From the NCBI GenBank assembly GCA_031308135.1, contig JAHLJT010000631.1, positions 155,699,276 through 155,763,275 of the forward strand: 64,000 nt of DNA. Reading direction: 5' to 3'. The position numbers and the translations under genes are program-made. Numbering within the stretch: position 1 is the first letter of the stretch; each line of letters begins with the position of its first letter. The notes below the pieces were generated by a model. The model had not been told where the DNA came from, made no database searches, and was given only the letters and a program-made list of their open reading frames with translations. This DNA comes from Acheta domesticus. Its lineage: Eukaryota > Arthropoda > Insecta > Orthoptera > Gryllidae. Positions 56,053-64,000 of the stretch are shown one piece after another.

Positions 56053-59000
56053 TTGCCTTTATTAGTGGCGAATCTCAGGCCATTTGGCCTGCTCTTCCGC
56101 CTAACCACATTAAATAAATACATTATTTCATAAACTAGGAAGAAGATCAAGGGGGGCAAGATACTTTTACTTCTGGGAGAGAAAACTAGGGACCATCCCG
56201 GCATACGCCTTAAGCGATTGAGTAAACCCAGAAAACCTCAATCAGGATGGCGGCTGAAGGCCGAGGACATTGACAAAAATAGTAAATCTAAATTTACTTA
56301 ATACATTAATTAGAAAAATAATAAATTACAATATAAATTAATTAGAAGAAAAATAATCAATGGTAATACAAAAAAAGGCAAAAATAAGAAACAAAACTTA
56401 TACAATAAGAATAAATATTGTGAAATGTTAAGTACTGACACAATATCTGCAACAATATGGTAACATAATATTGATACATACAACTGATAATTATAAGAAT
56501 AAAGATTAGAATATTTTCAATTTCTATATTAGTTACAATCAAATAAAAGTTATTTTATAAGATGTCCAGCGAAAAGAAAATTTAAAGTTTACAGATATCA
56601 CAGACAAAAGAAATTTAATTTTAAGATAAATAGATAGTAGCAAATAAACATTCTACACTTTATGATGATTTATAATAAAAATAACCGTCGATTTCTTGGT
56701 AATGAGAGTTCAGTTAAGTTTAAAAACCGTTGAGTACAAATTAAATTATAAATCTTGTTTTTGAAGGAGGTCTTTAAAGGCTTAATGATTTCCCGGAAAT
56801 CAATATAAATTTTAGTTCAGATGCTAAACAATTACTTATCTTGTGTGTACGTATTCAATATGGTTAGTTATTAATATTATTTTGATTCTTTGTCATTTAC
56901 TTTATTATGTTTTCCAAGAAAAGCGGACTTGAGCACTCTTTAGCAAGAAATCGACAAAAATATAAAAGAGACAGTAAAAATGAAATTAATTACTAATACA
57001 ACTAGGTAAAAATATTTTTCATCAATTATTTGAAATAATGTTACACTACCATAAGTACGTAGTAAGTTTGAGTTTTGTAAATTGTATGGCAAAAATATTA
57101 GAGGCTAAGCTTACATGCCTTGGAAAATAATAGAGCTTTTAATAGCTTCTTAAAAGAATTGACAGAAGGACTGTGTTTAATGTTCTTTGGGAGACAGTTC
57201 CAAGCTCTCGTTACGCCTACGGTAAATGACTTGTTATAATAATTAGAATTATGTTTTGGTATTTGTAATAATAATGATTTATCGAGTCTAGCGGATATAA
57301 GAGGTCTGAACCGACTTGTTATATGTGGTAGATGTTTTGTTTTTAGTAATTTGAATAGAAGAGATAGACAATGAAGCATCCGCCTGTCGCTTGCCGCAAT
57401 ATTTGATTACATTCAAACATGTTCGATATGTGATCGTATTTTTTTAGATTGTAAATAAAACGAATACACGCATTTTGAGCTCTTTGTAACCGTGTGGCAT
57501 GTGCTAAGTTTAAATTGTTATACACAACGTCGCAATAGTCGAAGTGCGGAAAGACGAGGGATTCTATTGCAATTTTTTTAATATTGACCGGTAAAAACTT
57601 TCCAACAATCCTAAGAGAACCAATTCGTGAATAGACTAACTTTGTAACTTTATTTACATGAGAATCCCAGTTGAGGTTATTGTTAAGAATTACTCCTAAG
57701 TTTTTGACTTCGGAACAATATGGTACAATGATTTTATCTAGAATAACATTTTCTATACGAAGATTATCAACTCGTGATTGAACTTTTTTTGAACAAATTA
57801 ACATGGTCTGTGATTTAGCAGGATTTAAGGAAAGGCCTTTAATTTTGTCCAATTCAGCAGGGTTTCCAAGTCCTTATTGGTTCTATCTATTAGTTGTTTC
57901 AGTGCAGAGGGTCTTCCGCTAATATAAATTTGTAGATCGTCAGCATACATATGATGTTTACAGAAACTAATGGAATTTGGCAAGTCATTTACGTATATTA
58001 GAAAAAACAATGGCCCGAGAATGGATCCCTGGGGGACACCCTTTGTCATTGTTTCTATCACTGAGAAATCGTCCCCGACACTAATAAATTGCTGACGGTT
58101 CCTAAGGTAATCTTCTATCCACCGCGTCGTGGTTAACGAAAAGTTTAAGTTCCTGCATTTTGTGAGTAAAAGGTCATGGTCAACAGAATCAAAGGCTTTG
58201 CTGAAATCTAATAGCGTTAATACAGTTATTTCCCCATCATCCAGGGCTTTCCTCAGGTCTTCGGTAACTTCAAGTAATGCGGTTTGTGTACTTCTACCTG
58301 GCCTGAAACCGGACTGGTACGGATTTAATAATCCATACTCTGCTAAGTATGAATAGATTTGCCTATGAACAACTTTTTCGAGGATTTTTGATAGTGTCGG
58401 CAGAATACTTATAGGCCGGAAATCGTTGGGAGACGAAGGGCTTTGGGACTTCGGAAGAGGATGAACTTTGGCTAATCTCCATGCCTTTGGGAAACAAGAC
58501 GTAGTTAGTGAATAATTAATAATGTGAGTAATAACGGGAAGAGCTATATCTGCAATAAGCTTCCACTGTCTTGCATTAATTCCGTCAGAACCGTTTGCAT
58601 TTGATTTTAAACTCTCTAAAACTTTACGAACCTCCCTATTGTCAACACATTTAAAGTACAGTTTGTCTCTGAGGTCATTTATACCGATGCTCGAATACTT
58701 TGATAAAGAGTTTGCTTTCAGCACTGGATCAAATGAAGGAGCCGCATTTAAGAAATGTTTATTCAATTCGTTCAATGGTATATCTATGATTGGAGTTGTT
58801 GATCTATCCTTGCCCACACCAATATTTCTAAGACTGTTCCAGATTTGTTTAGAATCAGTTTGTGCTTTAAACAATGTGTTGTAGTATCGCAACTTAGCAT
58901 TTCGTATTTTTTGGTTAACTATATTACGCAATTTTGTATATTCAAGTTTGAGAATGGCCGTTTTTTCTCGTCGGTATCGTTTCTGAGCTAGATCGCGATG

Positions 59001-59610
59001 CTTCATGCAAGCCCGAATTTCATCATTCAACCATGGTGCTGCCGGACGCGTAACTCTGGATGTTTTTAGCGGAGCATGTTTAGCGAATAAATCCCTTACA
59101 ATATTATTTAACACATTAACTTTGTCGTCAATAGACGTCTGTTGGTACACTAATTGCCACGGCGCACGAATGCTGTCGGAAAGAAAATTAACTGCATTGA
59201 AATGTTTGTAGTCACGGTACGAAATAATTTTTGGCTTGTACTTAGGGCAGTTCATTGAATATGACAAGTACAACAAATCATGCCTGGATATTCCAGGAAC
59301 TGGAATCTGGCCGTAAACTATTGCCTTGTCAGGCTCCGAAACAATGACATGATCAATCCAACTTTCACTATTTGAGGAATAATGAGTTGGATTTAATTTG
59401 AGAATATGCAAATTCAAGGATTCAAAAGTTTTCACAAAATTACGTACGGTGTGATTGTCTGCATTTACTAAATTGCAATTGAAGTCCCCCATGATGATGA
59501 CGCTATCGTAATGACTAATAACAGAGGAAAGGTGTTCTTCCAGCACTTTTAATGTCCGGTTTTCGGTGGCCAATACACTACTATAGCTAGGCAACGTTTT
59601 ACACCTACCC
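56015..59610 (-). mobile_element. Non-LTR retrotransposon (CR1/Jockey group), 5'-truncated
   Basis: The 3' end is at 56015-56051 with a (TTA)n tail preceded by AATAAAGGCAATTTTA (a polyadenylation-like signal). A 3' UTR of about 1 kb runs from 57097 down to the tail. ORF2 remnants occupy 57098-59594. The 5' boundary falls inside the endonuclease domain, near 59600, as expected for incomplete target-primed reverse transcription. A target duplication could not be fixed because of the simple tail. Confidence 0.92.
57098..59594 (-). pseudogene. LINE ORF2: endonuclease (C-terminal part) and reverse transcriptase
   Basis: 59594-57825 is open for 589 codons. It has the endonuclease motifs SVIIMGDFNCNLVN, SWIDHVIVS and GISRHDLLYLSY. 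The RT domain follows with VHPLPKSQSPSSPNDFRPIS, YQSGFRPGRSTQTALL, LDFSKAFDSVDHDLL, TKGVPQGSILGPLFFLIYVN and the catalytic MYADDLQIY. A frameshift near 57850 moves the thumb region to another frame (57852-57343: KGLSLNPAKSQTMLICSKK). Another near 57375 leads to the C-terminal part (RAWNCLPKNIKHSPSVNSFK, ending at 57098). The endonuclease N-terminus and ORF1 are absent. The YADD box, endonuclease type and loop order fit the CR1/Jockey branch; the exact clade is uncertain. Confidence 0.93.
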
Positions 59611-59869
59611 TAATTTCTACAAATAAAAATTCCAAACCAGTTAGTTGTAGCAGTCTGTTCAATTATTACCATCAAGTTCTTTTTTGAAAATATTCTTCTA
59701 GTGCAATCGTATTTGCATTGCTGATACATTACAATAACTTATGTAATTATTTTGTTGAATTATTTTATTTTATTTTTGTTTTAATTTTCAAACAGTAGAT
59801 ACTAAAATTCGAATCCAGTGGGCGTAAACATTTGTTATGAAGACTTATTTTTATTATTGCGGAAAATTT

Positions 59870-60036
59870 CATGTCAAGTCCCAGCGTCCTCATATGAGGA
59901 CAGTCCCCCACACCTACCGAAATGAATAATTTGAATTAATTTCAATAAAATTAAATACCTAGCACTCAATTATGATGATTTTTTGAATTTCACTAAAAAA
60001 ACTGTAGTAAAAATAATTTGGGACTTAATGGGTTAA
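59870..60036. repeat. Palindrome-bearing repeat ending in GGGTTAA
   Basis: It begins AAGTCCCAGC, then the perfect palindrome GTCCTCATATGAGGAC and AGT, and ends GGGACTTAATGGGTTAA (60020-60036). The end is the inverse of the terminus at 49338 (TTAACCCATTAAGT). It is probably a piggyBac-type MITE end or solo fragment, non-coding. Confidence 0.5.
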
Positions 60037-60094
60037 GGAATCTAAGCCTTCTAAGCATGTCGTCACAAAAATTACTACCAGCAGTAAGGGCTAT

Positions 60095-60320
60095 TGGGGT
60101 GGCACCGATAGTATTAAAGCGTGGAACCGAAAATTAAATTGAATGTCGAGAAATGTCTCATCTTGTTGATTATAATGTGAAAAATGTTTCTGAGTGGCCT
60201 TTGGCCTCACAAGTTTAGTTTTTAAGGCCCTAGAACGCTTTGTTTAGGAGTTATTTGACGAAAACGTTGGAAAGTGTTGCGGGTTGCATTTGACTTGAAT
60301 ATTTAGGTGCGTTTTTTAAA
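60095..60320 (+). repeat. Interspersed repeat C, copy 1
   Basis: It shares a series of boxes with 63330-63545 in the same orientation: GTGAGAAA-type start, GGCCTTTGGCC / GGGCTTTGGCC, TTTAGTTTTTAAGGCC, TAGAACGC, GGAGTTATTT and GTTGCGGGTTGCATT. Non-coding. Proximity to the helicase remnant suggests, but does not show, that it belongs to a Helitron. Confidence 0.6.
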
Positions 60321-60730
60321 CAAATTCTTAATATGTTTGAAGTCAAAGTGCAATTCGTCACGTCTCCGTGAAATTCTCTTTCTTTAGAGACTTTATTTAT
60401 AAAGATTGGTTGTGTGTTAGAGCCGCAACGGAAAGGTATACTACTGAAATAATACAGGAGACGATTCCTAGGATTATTTTAGTAGAAAAAATGAACTTAT
60501 TCTCAGTGTTTAAGGATGTGGTATATATGAGTTGAAGAGGTATGGAGCACTGTGAACGACGATGGAATACAAAAATAACACAATACCAAACATTTATATT
60601 TTTAATTTATTTTTTGAAATGATATACATTGCTAAATATAATCATTTTACTAAAAAGCCATATCAACCCCTCAACGCAATAAGAGTGTACAATATGTTTT
60701 TGTTATCCCATCTTCAGCTAACACAAATTA

Positions 60731-60995
60731 ACTGGATGGTTTGCCCACTCGAGCCCATGCCACGTATAATTGATCGTGTGAAAAACATGGTGTGCTCAAA
60801 AATAAGTCACAAACAGACATCGTTTGGCCTTGAGACTTATTGATAGTCATCGCTAAATGTCAATCTTGACGGAAATTGAAGACGTTTATTTGAATTGGCA
60901 CATCTGTGGGTATAAAGGGATCCGTGGCAGTAATATATTCTCACCTCGAAATTTGCCATTTAAAAGTATGGCTTCGATAACGTTTTTCATTACAG
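60731..60995 (-). pseudogene. Helitron helicase (Pif1-like), C-terminal remnant
   Basis: On the minus strand one frame reads VMKNVIEAILLNGKFRGENI then LLPRIPLYPQMCQF. After a frameshift and a stop near 60870 the next reads [20 protein letters not shown] then [17 protein letters not shown]. This is the signature end of the SF1 Pif1-like helicase in Helitron RepHel proteins: 'GK.RGE.VLIPRI', then '[10 protein letters not shown]', then motif VI 'FSHGQLYVA.SRV'. The remainder of RepHel, including the HUH Rep domain, was not found nearby. It shows that autonomous Helitrons existed in this genome, though it need not be the driver of HLE. Confidence 0.87.
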
Positions 60996-60999
60996 CCCT

Positions 61000-62510
61000 G
61001 CAAATTAATCATAAATTAAATTACACCGAAATAGAAAAATGATAATTGTAAAATTACGATTAACGCCCACACAATAAAAATAATGGCCAAAAACTGTAGT
61101 GAGTGAGAAACGGCTTATTGTGTGAGAGATCTCATCCCTACTCCGTGCTGCTTACTGGGTCAGAAGCAATGTTGCCAGATGTGAAACTTCCGATTGCAAA
61201 GTTTTAAGTTCGAAAATGCGGATTTCTTCTAATGAATGCGGATTTACTGCGTATAATATAATTTAAAAATAGGGGAAACATTAATAATTTATTTATCGAC
61301 ATAGAATTCCGTTTCATTAATTAAATAAATGCGATATTGTCTCACAATATTTGTTCTATGACTGTTCTCACTATATATAATGTTCTCGATTCACCGAAGA
61401 AATTAAAAATATAAAATATCAGTATTTTTGTTATCAATGTACTTTCAATTTATTTTTAATTTCAGTTTAACATGAAGCCGAGTAACGTTATTTCAACAAT
61501 TTTAATTTCAATATCCCGCGAAGTGCATCATTTCTCCGGCTTGAATATACGCAGTAAGAATCCGAACGACGATCTGTATTCTTATTTGGCGTATTCGAAA
61601 ACGACTAACCAACATGTCACCTATTTGTCCTCTGAATCTCTAACAGAAAGACAATAAAGGACGGAGTTCACGACAACACCTTGGTGCTTGGTCATCAATT
61701 TTCGATTACGGCAATTGCATAAAGCCCTAATGATTGGTAGATGATTGGTGTTTTATTGCTTTCTACTTTAATCGAATAGAGAGAGACAGCATTCTGAACA
61801 TTCAAACTTTGTCAACCATAATTAGCGGGACATCTAACGATCGTTGTAATAACAGAGGAAATGAAAAAATGGATTTAAAACCACTATCATGTAAATGCAG
61901 ATTTTTTGGCATCCTCATCGCTTAATGCGGATTAGGTGTTAATGATGCAGTATAAAATGCGGAAATGCGATATATCTGGCAACACTGGTCAGAAGTGACG
62001 CCGGTAGACGCCTTCCGGAGATACTGATCAAGTAATAATTACATCATTACATCATGTAAATTAATCAGGTATTTCTTTATCTATTGTTACACTAAATGGC
62101 AGTAACAACGAAAATCTAAATATATTCAAAGACGGCAGGAGAAAATAATAAACGATAATAAATAAATCTTCTCTAAAGAACAATCATTTAAAAAATTGTT
62201 ATAAAATACATGTACACATTTTTAACTGTTCAACAATAAATCTATTCCCCATTTTGTACATTCGAGAATTTAATATCAACTTCCGAAGGCAAACTAAACA
62301 TTAATTAATTAAGGCTAATTAAACATTTGGCAGCAGCAAACATCACAAATTATTAAAACAAAGTTCTTAGTCCCAATGTCATATCTACCTGTAGTCAAAT
62401 AGTAATTGCTGTGTGTTTTCCTGCTAATTATAGAATTAATGGTATATTAGTCCCTACTATGCTTAAGACTCCTCAAACCTAACGCAACAATGTATCGCGG
62501 AGACAAACAT
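61000..62510. other. 1.5 kb without recognised gene
   Basis: AT-rich. A repeated ATGCGGATTT-type phrase occurs on each side (61215-61245, 61900-61980). No inverted repeat or coding frame was found. Confidence 0.35.
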
Positions 62511-62537
62511 TTTGCTAGCTGAGCCCAGCAGACGTTG

Positions 62538-62775
62538 TTCTTCCCCAATATCTCTCTTTCTCCGTCTCTCTGTCTCCCCGTCTCTCTCTTTCTCTCTCTT
62601 TCCCCGTCTCTGTCTTTCTCCGTCTCTCTCTCTCTTTCCCCGTCTCTCTCTCTTTCACCGTCTCTCTCTCTTTCACCGTCTCTTCTCTTTTACCATCTCT
62701 TCTCTTTCACCGTCTCTTTCTTTCATCGTCTCTCTCTTTCATCTCGTCTCTCTCTCTCTTTCACCGTCTCTCTCC
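62538..62775. repeat. (CT)-rich low-complexity tract with CCGTCTC units
   Basis: About 240 bp of TCTC with irregular CCGTCTCTCTCTTT-like units, including TTTCACCGTCTC several times in succession. A second, short CT-rich stretch is at 63205-63260. Serine/leucine/proline frames across it are artefacts. Confidence 0.9.
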
Positions 62776-62829
62776 GTATTATTCACATTTAATAGCAGAT
62801 TCTGCACATCGCTGAGCAGGTGCGTATTA

Positions 62830-63090
62830 TGGAGAAATACCGTGTAGCGGGTGAAATACCGCCGTGTGAAATACCTACCGTGTGTAGCGGGTTGCCTAAA
62901 AAGTGTTGTCCGAAAAATTAAAAAAAAATGGGGTGGACCTCCCTTATCACTAAGGGGTATAAAATAGATAACAACATATTCTCAGACCTACTGAATATAA
63001 ATATAAAATTTCATCAAAATCGGTCAAACCGTTTCGGAGGAATATGGTAACTAAAACTGTGACACGAGAATTTTAGATATACAGATATGC
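62830..63090. repeat. Arthropod-type interspersed repeat tail
   Basis: Contains ATTTCATCAAAATCGGTCAA then ACCGTTTCGGAGG, a phrase common near the ends of interspersed repeats in arthropods. It is preceded by short direct repeats of GAAATACCGTGTAGCGG (62835-62895). The family is not identified. Confidence 0.5.
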
Positions 63091-63329
63091 ATAATGTAAA
63101 GATATGGTCGTTTGAAATACATTTAAAATGCGATTTATTGGAATTTAGTTCAGAATTCTCAATTTATATGTAAAACTAGAAAAACCCACAGACTTTGTTC
63201 TGCTCTTCATCTTTCTCTTTCCCGTTTCTCACTATCTCTCCCTTCCTCACCTTGAGCCTGAGTCTCTGCCGCTCTGTCCTTTTCATTCACATTTAATTGC
63301 AGATTCTGCACATCTCTGAGCAGGCGAGG

Positions 63330-63545
63330 TAATATCGGGAAGCGTCGGACCAGCAAAAATGTAATAGAATATTCAAGAAAGTTTCATCCTGTAGATTACG
63401 GTGTGAGAAACTTTTCTTAGAGGGCTTTGGCCACAAAATTTTAGTTTTTAAGGCCATAGAACGCATAGTTTGGGAGTTATTTAACGATAAAGAGTCAAAA
63501 TCCAGCCGAATGTATTGCGGGTTGCATTCGACGTAATGTTTAGTT
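63330..63545 (+). repeat. Interspersed repeat C, copy 2
   Basis: The second copy of the boxes listed for 60095-60320, same orientation, 3.2 kb away. Divergence is considerable. Confidence 0.6.
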
Positions 63546-63763
63546 TTGTTCTACAGTGCCATGTAGTGGAGTTACAACAGATTTAACACCACATCTCGGT
63601 GAAAACCTTCTCGGTGAAAAAACATGTAGAAGTGCCAACTTTCATGGAGACTCATGTAGAAGGTGAATGTAAGGTACATGTAGAAGTGCCAACTCTCACG
63701 GTGTCGGAGTTTAGCTCTGATACCTATCTATCTATATACCAACATCGACTTACAAAGTAGTTG

Positions 63764-64000
63764 TCAAATAAAGCGAGACGGTATGTGCTGCTGTAGCTTC
63801 ACCACTTTATTTCCCGACTTTAGAATCACTACGGGATTTGATTCACAACTGTGTCCATCCATAACCAATTTGAAAGATGTTGGTTCTAAGCCTTCCTGAG
63901 GAGCCACCATATTAGAACAAGGTTTTTGGGAGGCACTCCGCTCGGGTTCCGTATCTTGAGCGTAATTTCTCATGCGTCCTTTCAGTGCACACCCGTCGGC
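63764..64000 (-). CDS. Open frame running off the window, hypothetical
   Basis: The minus-strand frame is open from the window edge to a stop at 63766-63764. It includes an internal ATG at 63973 (MRNYAQDTEPERSASQKPCS), then MVAPQEGLEPTSFKLVMDGH and PVVILKSGNKVVKLQQHIP. Composition is protein-like and GC is higher than in neighbouring DNA. It may be an exon or part of a repeat; no domain was recognised. Confidence 0.3.
   Translation of the reverse strand, partial: ADGCALKGRMRNYAQDTEPERSASQKPCSNMVAPQEGLEPTSFKLVMDGHSCESNPVVILKSGNKVVKLQQHIPSRFI

Noticed and set aside
49338..60036. Calling one intact 10.7-kb piggyBac element
   Set aside because: The ends match but the palindrome orientations do not fit a single symmetrical element, and no piggyBac transposase was found between them; kept only as a finding.
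62512..62847. Serine/leucine/proline frames of up to 111 codons
   Set aside because: Read-through of a CT-rich low-complexity tract.

Overview
This is a repeat-dominated, AT-rich stretch of a eukaryotic nuclear genome, almost certainly an arthropod and most likely an insect. Evidence: piggyBac, hAT, mariner (DD34D), Tc1-like, pogo-like, Gypsy and non-LTR elements, plus a Helitron-like family carrying (GTCY)n arrays of the kind known from insect DINE-1/HINE elements. The species cannot be named from the sequence. There is no prokaryotic organisation. I saw no convincing tRNA or rRNA gene and no CRISPR array. Host genes are nearly absent: one GC-rich exon resembling the end of an F-box/leucine-rich-repeat protein (1990-2255), one GC-rich island with an unassigned reading frame (38440-39290), and an open frame running off the right edge (63764-64000).

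The backbone is one interspersed family, here called HLE (Helitron-like element), in at least a dozen copies on both strands. Full copies are about 1.6 kb (5523-7110 +, 36372-37952 +, 47012-48625 -). The 5' end is TACTTTCCCGTATACG. A (GTCY)n array lies a few hundred bases in. About four diverged internal repeats of roughly 300 bp follow. The 3' end holds TACGGGAAAGT (the inverse of the 5' end, but set inward), a short GTGC/GCAC hairpin and CTAG before a T. These asymmetric terminal inverted repeats, the hairpin, the CTAG end and the lack of target duplication point to a non-autonomous Helitron2/Helentron-type element (HINE). Three loci (3564-10348, 14893-17522, 49384-54950) carry HLE joined to the same downstream segment B with a second 3' terminus, so the composite seems to have spread as a unit.

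Other elements are stacked into the HLE copies. At 3564-10348 a hAT element (4656-8133, 8-bp duplication CTCATTAG) sits in an HLE copy and itself holds a younger HLE copy; an internally deleted mariner (8158-9130, TA duplication) sits just beside it. At 20360-22044 a second hAT (duplication GTATACAC) interrupts an HLE 5' terminus. At 23122-28773 a minus-strand Ty3/Gypsy element with 657-bp LTRs differing at two sites interrupts another HLE copy (duplication TGAAG); its gag and pol are interrupted by two TAA codons and one frame change. Further elements are a hAT-type MITE (11774-12180), a pogo/Tigger-like remnant (about 18690-20170), a piggyBac remnant (34397-35809), a Tc1-like fragment next to a decayed mariner (42674-44155), hairpin MITEs (46668-46873, 55363-55697), a 5'-truncated CR1/Jockey-group LINE (56015-59600) and a decayed Helitron helicase C-terminus (60731-60995).

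The least explained item is inside a 3.8-kb insertion (50854-54632, 8-bp duplication TTTTGCAC). On the minus strand it holds an ordered array of very short exon-like blocks (30, 54, 36, 66 and 51 nt plus a terminal block), each with an AG acceptor and a G|GTAAG donor. Every internal block is a multiple of three. It may be a decayed micro-exon gene or captured exons.
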